DNA of 14,931 nucleotides from JAAFHS01 sp031396505 (GTDB taxonomy: Bacteria; Pseudomonadota; Alphaproteobacteria; Rhodobacterales; Rhodobacteraceae), in NCBI GenBank assembly GCA_031396505.1, contig JANNKX010000320.1, positions 1 through 14,931 on the forward strand. Reading direction: 5' to 3'. The translations under genes were made by a program, and so were the position numbers. The notes below the pieces were generated by a model. That model made no database searches. It saw only the letters and a list, made by a program, of their open reading frames with translations, and was not told where the DNA came from. Of this stretch, positions 6,312 through 13,208 are shown one piece after another. Within the stretch, counting starts at the first letter, position 1. Each line of letters begins with the position of its first letter.

Positions 6312-6998
6312 TTACAGATTGCGCAAGGCGTCCGCGACAATGGCGGCAGTCCGCCGATCCACGCCAAGTGCGGGCAGCAACCGGCCTGCAAAGCCCGCGG
6401 CGCGCAACGCTGCGGGGATATCATCGGTCACATGCCCACCACTGGCCGCGAAATAGGGCAGGCAAATTGACCCCTCATCAAAATCGCGCAAATCGGCAAT
6501 CCGGGGCGACTGGTCGATATACGCACTCACCACCCGCCGCAATCCCAGGACGCGCTGAATGCGCCCGGCCACAAAAGTCGCGATCGCCGCAGGCGCGTCG
6601 CTGCGCCCTGACCCATGTGCCGCAAGGATCAGGTCGGTGTGCCCGGCTGGTAAAACCATGGCCTCGCGGACCAGTGTCACTGCCAGATCCTGAATCGCCG
6701 GATGGCATCCAAACGGCACGGCGATCCGCCAGGCCGCACCGCCGGCATCGGCCAGACGGCCGGGCAAATGCGTCCCCGTGAACCATCCGCACGCCATGAA
6801 CAGCGGAAAGACGATCCCGCGCGGCCCAAGCGCTGCTACGGCTGACGTCAGCGCGCCAGGTGCGGCAAGCGTTGCCGAACCGACGCGCCAGTCCGGCAGA
6901 TGCGTGGCGACCGCGGCCGCGAACGCCCCAAGAGCCGCTTCTGCGGCCGCGGGGTCTGACGGCTGTCCATGTGTGACGATCAGTGCACAGTTTTCCAT
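6312..6998 (-). CDS. CbiX/SirB-like sirohydrochlorin chelatase-family protein (two-domain)
   Basis: Encodes 228 residues from the ATG at 6998. The frame extends to a TTG at 7040 without a Shine-Dalgarno, so ATG was preferred, although its own RBS is weak. Two homologous halves are visible. The first has ALIVTHGQ (His10) and FPLFMACGWFTGTH. The second has LILAAHGSGR (His128) and CLPYFAASGGHVTDDIP (His189). The second half carries the textbook metal-site pair of this family (HGS and GGHV.DDIP). The first half keeps His10, but its second motif is altered. Family members insert Co2+ or Fe2+ into sirohydrochlorin for cobalamin or sirohaem synthesis. No cob or cys gene is nearby. It lies 58 bp downstream of the Rieske oxygenase, probably in one transcript, so a role in metal or cofactor supply to that pathway is possible but unproven. 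Confidence 0.85.
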   Translation of the reverse strand: MENCALIVTHGQPSDPAAAEAALGAFAAAVATHLPDWRVGSATLAAPGALTSAVAALGPRGIVFPLFMACGWFTGTHLPGRLADAGGAAWRIAVPFGCHPAIQDLAVTLVREAMVLPAGHTDLILAAHGSGRSDAPAAIATFVAGRIQRVLGLRRVVSAYIDQSPRIADLRDFDEGSICLPYFAASGGHVTDDIPAALRAAGFAGRLLPALGVDRRTAAIVADALRNL

Positions 6999-7056
6999 GA
7001 CGTGCAGCCTAGCCTGTGACAGCAAGGCTTCAAGACGCAATCACGCGCTTTGGCAT

Positions 7057-8178
7057 TCACATGCGCCCCGCAATGTATTGCGCAAACTCGAAATTCGGCC
7101 GCTCCAGATGGCTTAACGGGCCTGGTACCGACATCCCGGCGCAAAGGCCCTGATACACCCGCTCCACACAGCCCTTGTCTTCGATGTTCACATCATCCAG
7201 CAGGGCCTTGACCGCCGCCAGATGCCCGGCTGCCGCCGGATCGGCGCACCAATCCGCGCTCATCCCGCCGCCAAACAGGACATTCACATGCCCCGGCCCG
7301 TCCGGCGTCAGGCTAAGATACCAGAAATAGCCGGGCGTCAGCGTGATCATCAAGGCCGGGTAAACTGACAATAGCCATGTGATCCGGCGCTGATCACCGG
7401 TCAGCACGGTGTTCGCCGGATGCGCGAGCGACAATGGGATCGTGTCATTCTTGATGATGAAGTGATAGTTGAAAGCCGCCGTGCCTGCCGGGCAGGTCAT
7501 CTTTGCCAAATCCACCGACCCGCCAATCGTGCCTGCATGGCAGACGGGCAGGTGATAGCTTTCCATGAAGTTTTCCGCCAACACTTTCCAGTTCGTCGCC
7601 CAGCGAAATTCCTCACGGAACGTCTCGGTGTAGGACGCCATGTCCAGATAGCCGACAAGGTTTTCCACATCGCGCAACTGCACATGCGGGTCAGGCGCGT
7701 CGGGGTTCAATGTCACCATGATCCAGCCCAGCCAGTTTTCCACGCGCACGCGCGGCAAGGCCACCTCATCCTTGCAAAACGTCTCGTTCAAGGTCATTGC
7801 AGGTGCGCCGCGCAAGGTGCCATCAAGGTTATAGGTCCATGCGTGATAAGGGCACACAATCGTGCGCGTGTTGCCCCGCCCTTCCAACAGCGTGCTCATC
7901 CGGTGGCGGCACACGTTCGACATGCCGCGCAACACACCCTTGGCGTCGCGCAGCACGATGATCGGCTCACCCGCGATTGTCATCGTCAGATAGTCGCCCA
8001 CCTGCGCCAGCGCATCCGCCCGCCCCGCGCACAGCCAGTCGCGCGCGAAAATCTGTTTCTGTTCCAGTGCAGCAAAGGTCGCACTGGTGTAGACCGCTTT
8101 TGGCATTGCATGCGCGCGGTTGAACGGCACCGCCACATTGGCGCGCAACGCCTCCAATGCCGGATCATGCTGGGTCAT
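7057..8178 (-). CDS. Rieske [2Fe-2S] non-haem-iron oxygenase, alpha subunit (choline/carnitine-monooxygenase-like)
   Basis: Encodes 373 residues. GGAGGT seven bases upstream points to the ATG at 8178. A GTG directly before it is only three bases from the RBS. The N-terminal Rieske domain has Cys90-X-His92 (NVCRHR) and Cys109-X2-His112 (CPYHAW). The catalytic domain has ENFMESYHLPVCH with Glu206, His209 and His214, spaced like Asp205/His208/His213 of naphthalene dioxygenase. The third iron ligand is probably in VNIEDKG (Glu333/Asp334). Glu in place of the bridging Asp is known from carnitine monooxygenase CntA and related quaternary-amine oxygenases. Such enzymes hydroxylate or demethylate amines and need a reductase. 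No reductase or beta subunit lies in this window. Aromatic substrates cannot be excluded. It lies upstream of the cbiX-like gene and 69 bp after galE. Confidence 0.92.
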   Translation of the reverse strand: MTQHDPALEALRANVAVPFNRAHAMPKAVYTSATFAALEQKQIFARDWLCAGRADALAQVGDYLTMTIAGEPIIVLRDAKGVLRGMSNVCRHRMSTLLEGRGNTRTIVCPYHAWTYNLDGTLRGAPAMTLNETFCKDEVALPRVRVENWLGWIMVTLNPDAPDPHVQLRDVENLVGYLDMASYTETFREEFRWATNWKVLAENFMESYHLPVCHAGTIGGSVDLAKMTCPAGTAAFNYHFIIKNDTIPLSLAHPANTVLTGDQRRITWLLSVYPALMITLTPGYFWYLSLTPDGPGHVNVLFGGGMSADWCADPAAAGHLAAVKALLDDVNIEDKGCVERVYQGLCAGMSVPGPLSHLERPNFEFAQYIAGRM

Positions 8179-8184
8179 CACGTC

Positions 8185-8190
8185 ACCTCC
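8185..8190 (-). promoter_or_regulatory. Ribosome-binding site GGAGGT of the Rieske oxygenase gene
   Basis: A near-perfect anti-16S match. Its spacing favours ATG 8178 over the adjacent GTG 8181. Confidence 0.75.
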
Positions 8191-8247
8191 GTCTTTTCAC
8201 TCACGCCCAAAAGCTTACCTGTACGCGAAACCGCAGAAGGACCGGGA

Positions 8248-9237
8248 TCAATCCTTGCCATAGCCATCCGACTGCGCCCAACGCCATGCATCCGCAATCA
8301 TCTGCGGCAGGGTGGATCGCTGTGGCGCCCAGCCCAGTTCCTGCGCCGCGCGCGTGCTGCCCGAGACCAGTGCCGCCGCATCGCCTGCCCGCCGCGCGCC
8401 GATCGCCACCGGCACTTCGCGGTTTGTCACACCCGCCGCATGATCAATCACCTGTCGCACCGAAAACCCATGCCCGGTGCCAAGATTGAACACCCGGCTG
8501 CCCTTGCCCTCCAGCAGATGCCGCAGGCCCAGAACATGCGCCTCGGCCAGATCCATCACATGCACATAGTCGCGGATACAGGTGCCGTCCGGTGTCGCGT
8601 AATCCGTCCCATGCAGCGTCAGCCCATCACGCTTGCCCGCAATCGCATCCAGCATCAAAGGGATCAGATGGGTTTCCGGTTCATGGCATTCGCCCACTTC
8701 ACCCTCCGGGTCCGCGCCCGCCACGTTGAAATAGCGAAAGGTCACATGACTTAACCCGTGACTAACCCCGAAATGCCCCAGCATCTCTTCAATGGCGCGT
8801 TTTGTCGCCCCATAGGCATTGATCGGGTGTTGCGGCGTGTCTTCATCCAGCATCACGCCGTCATGGTCGCCGTAAGTGGCGCAGGTCGATGAAAACACGA
8901 CATTCCGGCACCCCGCCGCCACCGCCGCCTCGATCAGGTTCAGCGAACCGCCCACATTCACCCGCCAGTATTTGCCCGGATCGGCAACAGAGTCCCCCAC
9001 CAGTGACAGGGCGGCAAAATGCATCACGGCAATCGGGCGGTACTGCACAAAGGCCGCGTCCAATGCACCGCGGTCCAACAAATCGCCCTGCACGAAGGGG
9101 CCGAATTTGACGGCAGTCTGCCACCCCGTTGCAAGGTTGTCAAAGGTCACGGGCGTGAACCCTTCGCGCGCCAGCACCTTGCACGCATGCGCGCCGATAT
9201 AGCCCGCACCACCCGTCACCAGAACATTGCCGCGCAC
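8248..9237 (-). CDS. galE: UDP-glucose 4-epimerase
   Basis: Encodes 329 residues from a GTG start at 9237, which has GGAGG seven bases upstream. A TTG at 9261 in the same frame is upstream of that RBS and was rejected. This is a short-chain dehydrogenase fold: the NAD-binding loop GGAGYIGAH (Gly9, Gly12, Gly15), FDNLATG after the second strand, the SST segment at 116-118, and the catalytic pair Tyr142/Lys146 in AYGATK. The C-terminal half has RYFNVAGADPEGEVGE and GTCIRDYVHVMDLAEAH, which are specific to GalE among sugar epimerases. It interconverts UDP-glucose and UDP-galactose, supplying galactose for exopolysaccharide or LPS. It starts 75 bp after the RTX gene on the same strand and is followed by the Rieske gene. 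With manC nearby it suggests surface-glycan synthesis. Confidence 0.95.
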   Translation of the reverse strand: MRGNVLVTGGAGYIGAHACKVLAREGFTPVTFDNLATGWQTAVKFGPFVQGDLLDRGALDAAFVQYRPIAVMHFAALSLVGDSVADPGKYWRVNVGGSLNLIEAAVAAGCRNVVFSSTCATYGDHDGVMLDEDTPQHPINAYGATKRAIEEMLGHFGVSHGLSHVTFRYFNVAGADPEGEVGECHEPETHLIPLMLDAIAGKRDGLTLHGTDYATPDGTCIRDYVHVMDLAEAHVLGLRHLLEGKGSRVFNLGTGHGFSVRQVIDHAAGVTNREVPVAIGARRAGDAAALVSGSTRAAQELGWAPQRSTLPQMIADAWRWAQSDGYGKD

Positions 9238-9244
9238 AACCCGT

Positions 9245-9249
9245 CCTCC
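9245..9249 (-). promoter_or_regulatory. Ribosome-binding site GGAGG deciding the GTG start of galE
   Basis: GGAGG lies seven bases upstream of GTG 9237 and inside the extended frame that would begin at TTG 9261, so it supports the shorter protein. Confidence 0.7.
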
Positions 9250-9312
9250 ACTACCCCGCAAACGGGATAGCGCGGTTTGCCCCGATTGTCGAAGGCGGAA
9301 ACTGCGGCACGC

Positions 9313-12300
9313 CTAAAGCACGGTGATCGCCTGCCATAGCCCGCTCAGTGTCGTGATCCCCTCAAGTGTCACCCGATCATCAAGGCCGAAATCGAACACC
9401 ACCGATCCGCCCTGAACGCTGGCATAGCTGCTGACGACCCCCTGTGCATCCAGACCCGCTGCAATCAATGCGCGGTTGATGGCAAGCCGATCCCCATCGG
9501 CGACCGAAAAGTCAGCAATGCGGTCCACGCCCCCGCCCCGTGCGAACACAAACCGATCCGCCCCGCCCGCCCCAGACAGCACATCCTGTCCGGCATCGCC
9601 CGAAAGCGTGTCATCACCCGGCCCGCCCGACAGCGTGTCATTGCCGCCCTGCCCCGACAGGCGGTCATTTCCGTCGCGCCCGAAGAATGTATTGGCCAGC
9701 GCATTCCCCGACATCACATCCGCCAACGACGACCCGTTGATGATTTCGATCGCCTCGATGCGATCACCGCTCGCCTCGCCCCGATTGTTGCGCGCATTCG
9801 CAAGGTCGATCGTCACGCCCGCACCGTTCAGCACGTTGTAGGCAAGCGTATCAATTCCGGCACCGCCGTAAATGCGGTCACGACCCGGCCCCCCCACCAG
9901 AAAGTCGTCGCCATCACCACCCGAAAGGCTGTCGTTGCCATCACTTGCATACAGCGTGTCGTTGCCGCCACCGCCCCACAGCGTATCGCTGCCGCTGCCA
10001 CCTGAGAAGATGTTCGCACCCCCATTGCCGTAAAACACATCCGCAGCCAGCGTCCCCACCAGATTTTCAATCCCGATGAACGTATCGCCCGACGCCTCGC
10101 CCCGATTGCGCGCAGGCAGTGCCAGATCAACCACCAGTCCCGTCGCGGTCGGCGTGAAGACAACCGTATCAACGCCCTCGCCACCGTCCAGAATATCTGC
10201 CCCCGCATCGGCCCACAGCGTATCATCGCCGCTGCCACCCACCAGCCGGTCATTGCCATCCCCACCCTGCAGCACATCATTGCCATCGCCGCCAAACAGC
10301 GTGTCATTCCCGCCCCGCCCCGCCAGAAGATCGGCCCCGCCCACCCCGAAAAACAGATTGTTCACCGCATCGCCCGACAGTGTATCCTGCCCGTCGCCCG
10401 CCATGATGCCTTCGATCGCTGTCAGAACATCGCCCGCCGCATCCCCGGTGTTCCACGTGGCGCTTGCCAGATCAATCACAACGCCGCCGCCCACAATGCT
10501 GGCATAAACCGCGATATCAACGCCCGCCCCACCGTTCAGCGTATCCGCTCCGGCCCCGCCTGTCAGGCTGCCATCCCCATCCCCGCCAAACAGGCCGTCG
10601 GCCCCACCAGCACCGTCCAGACTGTCCGCGCCAGCTCCTCCCCACAGGCTGTCCGCCGCAACCGACCCGCGCAATGTGTCATTGAACGCCGACCCTGCGA
10701 CCCCTTCAATGCCGGTCATCGTATCGCCCTGCGCATCGCCAAGGGTGTTGCCATTTGCCGTCAGATCAACCCGCACGGCGGCCAGCGCATCGCCATAATC
10801 CGCGATATCAAACCCGGCCCCACCCGACAGCATATCCGCGCCAGCCCCCCCGATCAGCGTGTCGTTGCCATCGCCACCATCGATAATATCGTCGCCAACC
10901 CGCCCGGCCAACAGGTCGTTCCCGGCCCCGCCACCCAGCGCATCCGCGCCCACGCCGCCGCGCAATGTGTCGGCAAACACCGTTCCCGAAACGCCTTCAA
11001 GGCCAAAAAACCGGTCACCCAGGGCCGCACCAGCGTTCAGCGTGTCGTTTGCCAGATCAACCGACACACCCGCCGTCGCATCGGCATAGTCCGCCGTGTC
11101 CGTGCCGTTGCCACCGTCCAGCGTATCGGCCCCCGCCCCGCCGCGCAGCACATCGTCACCCTCGCCGCCTTCCAGACGATCAGCCCCGCCCCGTCCGTCG
11201 ATCACATCCGCGCCATTGCCGCCCGACAACGCGTCATTCCCCGCCGACCCGCGCAACGTGTCGCCAAAAGCTGATCCCCGGATCGCCTCGATCGCGATGA
11301 ACACATCGCCCGCCGCAAGGCCCGTGCTGACCGCCGGGTCCAGCATATCCACCACCAGCCCCGCCGTGGCAGCGGCGTAATCCACCAGATCGAACCCGGC
11401 CCCGCCATTCAACGTCTCTGCCCCTGCGGCACCTGCCAGCGTATCATCCCCCGGCGTCCCACCCGGTGGCGGCGGGGGGGGTGGTGGTGGTGGTGGTGGT
11501 GGTGGTGGTGGTGGAACATCCACTGGCTGCACAAGGTGCCACAAGCCAAAGAAATCCGCCGTCGTGAAATTCGCCGCCGACAGTGCCGCGCCGTTCGCTG
11601 TCTGCACGATCAACGTCTCGGCCCCAAAGCTGATCGACACCCCGTTGCCCAGAACCCCAAACGTCAGCCCGTCAATTGTATAGACCCGCCCCCAGTTCGA
11701 CAGATCGATCCGGTCCACGCCCAGTTCAAAGTCCATGATCCGGTCTGTCTGCCCATCCGCAGACAGCACGAACACATCTCCCCCAGACCCGCCTGTCAGT
11801 GTGTCCGCACCTGCCCCGTCCACCAGCAGATCGCGCCCTGCCCCACCCGACAGGCTGTCATTGCCCGCCCCGCCATACAGATGATCCCCCGCCGATGATC
11901 CCACCAGCGTATCCGCCCCCGCCGTGCCCGTCACCGGCGTGGCCAACGGGCCAGGGTCGATCCGCAGCCGCGTGATCCCCGCCCCCTCGCCCGACACGAA
12001 CACATCAATCCCGCCATTCGACGTGGTCGCCGTGATTGCCCTTATATTGCTCATCCCCAGACCCGGTGCCTGCAATCCCATTGCCAGCAAGATCAACCGC
12101 CCGTCAGGCAGCAGCGTGAACAGGTTCACCCCATCATCGCCCCCGCCCGCAATCACGTAAACCCGCCCGGCCAGCGTCACCGTCGCGATCGCTTCGACCG
12201 CGGCAATACGCGTGTCCAGCGTGTCGATCACATGATCCGTCACCGACAACGCACCCGCCGCGTCCATGCGCAGCACCGTCAGCGATGATGACCCCGCCGC

Positions 12301-13023
12301 CGCCGCAATCACAAAAGTGGTTCCCCCCACCCCGACCGTACTCAGCGCCGTTGGTCCCGCCACCCAGAACCCTTCGTCCACGCCGAAAACCGATGCCGCC
12401 GTCAGCTGACCGTCCGCCCCGACAGCGTAACTGACCAACTCATTGCGCGCCTGCGACAGCATCAGCAAAAAGCGTTGCCCGCCCACCGCCACCGGTTCCA
12501 TCGCCGCGATGTTCAAACCACCCTGCGCGGCACCCAAGGTAATCGTCTGGACCGTGGTCACCGCCCCCGCCGCCGACAGCCGCCCCACCACCAGTGTATT
12601 GCTGCCCTGCGGCGTCAGATAGACGTAATGCGTCCCGCCGATGTCGATGCTGGCCTGCGCCGTGACGATGACCCCCGGTGCTCCTGACACTGTCATCGCC
12701 GCCCCAAGCCCGCCATCCGCATCCAGCCGGTAACCGCCCAGTGCCGCCCCGTTCGTGCCCGTCAGGATAACCGCAGGTGCCCCCCCCACATCCAGCACCG
12801 ACAACCGCGATGGCGCCGACAAAACGCCACCAGCGGGCAATTCCACATAGTCGCGCAACACCATGCCCGTGGTCACGTCAATCGCCATCAGCCCGCCACC
12901 CGCACGCGTTGCCGCATACAGGGTCAGACCGCCCGTTGTCTGACGCAGCTCCATATCCGTGACACCCGACACGACATGCAGCGGCGCGCCAAGAAATGTC
13001 CCGGCCACGCTAAAGGAATACAT
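9313..13023 (-). CDS. Large RTX calcium-binding protein: propeller, RTX unit, polyproline linker, six RTX modules
   Basis: Encodes 1236 residues from ATG 13023 (GGAAGG five bases upstream). The frame opens at GTG 13161, but the extra 46 residues have no RBS and an unremarkable sequence. Residues 1-365 hold about seven blade-like repeats (for example GGTTFVIAAAAGSSSLTVLRM), suggesting a seven-bladed propeller. Residues 366-503 hold RTX nonapeptides (GGAGNDSLSG), then a serralysin-C-like domain ending FFGLWHLV. Residues 504-520 are 17 prolines. Residues 544-1154 are six modules, each made of a DYA..VVDL...GD...IE segment plus GGxGxD repeats. Residues 1155-1236 are a second terminal domain ending LSGLWQAITVL. 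No N-terminal signal peptide is seen; RTX proteins normally leave by a type I secretion system using the C terminus. No exporter is in the window. Expected role: a secreted or surface Ca2+-dependent matrix or adhesion protein. No enzymatic motif was recognised. Confidence 0.92.
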   Translation of the reverse strand: MYSFSVAGTFLGAPLHVVSGVTDMELRQTTGGLTLYAATRAGGGLMAIDVTTGMVLRDYVELPAGGVLSAPSRLSVLDVGGAPAVILTGTNGAALGGYRLDADGGLGAAMTVSGAPGVIVTAQASIDIGGTHYVYLTPQGSNTLVVGRLSAAGAVTTVQTITLGAAQGGLNIAAMEPVAVGGQRFLLMLSQARNELVSYAVGADGQLTAASVFGVDEGFWVAGPTALSTVGVGGTTFVIAAAAGSSSLTVLRMDAAGALSVTDHVIDTLDTRIAAVEAIATVTLAGRVYVIAGGGDDGVNLFTLLPDGRLILLAMGLQAPGLGMSNIRAITATTSNGGIDVFVSGEGAGITRLRIDPGPLATPVTGTAGADTLVGSSAGDHLYGGAGNDSLSGGAGRDLLVDGAGADTLTGGSGGDVFVLSADGQTDRIMDFELGVDRIDLSNWGRVYTIDGLTFGVLGNGVSISFGAETLIVQTANGAALSAANFTTADFFGLWHLVQPVDVPPPPPPPPPPPPPPPPPGGTPGDDTLAGAAGAETLNGGAGFDLVDYAAATAGLVVDMLDPAVSTGLAAGDVFIAIEAIRGSAFGDTLRGSAGNDALSGGNGADVIDGRGGADRLEGGEGDDVLRGGAGADTLDGGNGTDTADYADATAGVSVDLANDTLNAGAALGDRFFGLEGVSGTVFADTLRGGVGADALGGGAGNDLLAGRVGDDIIDGGDGNDTLIGGAGADMLSGGAGFDIADYGDALAAVRVDLTANGNTLGDAQGDTMTGIEGVAGSAFNDTLRGSVAADSLWGGAGADSLDGAGGADGLFGGDGDGSLTGGAGADTLNGGAGVDIAVYASIVGGGVVIDLASATWNTGDAAGDVLTAIEGIMAGDGQDTLSGDAVNNLFFGVGGADLLAGRGGNDTLFGGDGNDVLQGGDGNDRLVGGSGDDTLWADAGADILDGGEGVDTVVFTPTATGLVVDLALPARNRGEASGDTFIGIENLVGTLAADVFYGNGGANIFSGGSGSDTLWGGGGNDTLYASDGNDSLSGGDGDDFLVGGPGRDRIYGGAGIDTLAYNVLNGAGVTIDLANARNNRGEASGDRIEAIEIINGSSLADVMSGNALANTFFGRDGNDRLSGQGGNDTLSGGPGDDTLSGDAGQDVLSGAGGADRFVFARGGGVDRIADFSVADGDRLAINRALIAAGLDAQGVVSSYASVQGGSVVFDFGLDDRVTLEGITTLSGLWQAITVL
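9562..11394 (-). repeat. Six tandem RTX modules of 97-116 residues
   Basis: Module boundaries by sequence: 11104-11394, 10813-11103 and 10522-10812 (each exactly 97 codons), then 10174-10521 (116), 9856-10173 (106) and 9562-9855 (98). Each starts with a D.(A/V).Y/F strand pair and V.(V/I)DL, then a GD....IE..(G) turn, then four to seven GGxGxDxL nonapeptides. The first three are colinear without gaps and look like products of tandem duplication. The last three are more divergent. Confidence 0.85.
11464..11514 (-). repeat. Proline-codon microsatellite, 17 consecutive Pro codons
   Basis: On the - strand: eleven CCA in a row (11482-11514), then CCC CCC CCG CCG CCA CCG. It encodes a 17-residue polyproline stretch linking two RTX units. 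The pure (GGT/ACC)11 tract can gain or lose whole codons by slippage, changing linker length in frame. Confidence 0.95.
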
Positions 13024-13028
13024 CCCCA

Positions 13029-13034
13029 CCTTCC
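13029..13034 (-). promoter_or_regulatory. Ribosome-binding site GGAAGG deciding the RTX gene start
   Basis: GGAAGG with a 5-base spacer to ATG 13023. The other in-frame starts (GTG 13161, ATG 13050) lack a comparable site. Confidence 0.6.
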
Positions 13035-13162
13035 GATACTTCACACCCATCGGCAGGATGCGCCGTCGTACTTTGCGGGTTGTTAACGAAACATGACCGA
13101 AATCAGGCGTTTGGGTCGAATGATGCGGCATTGGCCGCAATGCTGCCATCCGGCTTGCCACT

Positions 13163-13197
13163 ATCGTTGTGTTACCCGATGCTGTGATGGTAACGAT
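13163..13197. promoter_or_regulatory. Nested inverted repeats just upstream of manC, candidate operator
   Basis: In the 185-bp divergent gap, ATCGTT (13163-13168) pairs with AACGAT (13192-13197), and GTTACC (13171-13176) pairs with GGTAAC (13189-13194). The right side reads GGTAACGAT without a break. The left side is ATCGTT-GT-GTTACC, as if one half-site had been partly duplicated. A possible -35, TTGCCA (13155-13160), with GATGCT 17 bases on would place the dyad over the manC promoter. The promoter match is weak. Confidence 0.35.
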
Positions 13198-13208
13198 TGG
13201 ATGCGCTG

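Noticed and set aside
7420..8754. 444-codon open frame on + spanning the Rieske gene and part of galE
   Set aside because: It crosses two well-supported - strand genes and has Arg/His-rich, domain-free sequence.
9258..9280. GCAAAC-N11-GTTTGC inverted repeat between the RTX gene and galE as a terminator
   Set aside because: Only a 6-bp stem, an 11-nt loop and no T-run. Too weak to call, so read-through into galE remains likely.
9562..11394. CRISPR array or satellite DNA because of the regular repeats
   Set aside because: The periodicity is that of RTX nonapeptide codons in a single intact ORF. Repeat copies differ and there are no spacers.
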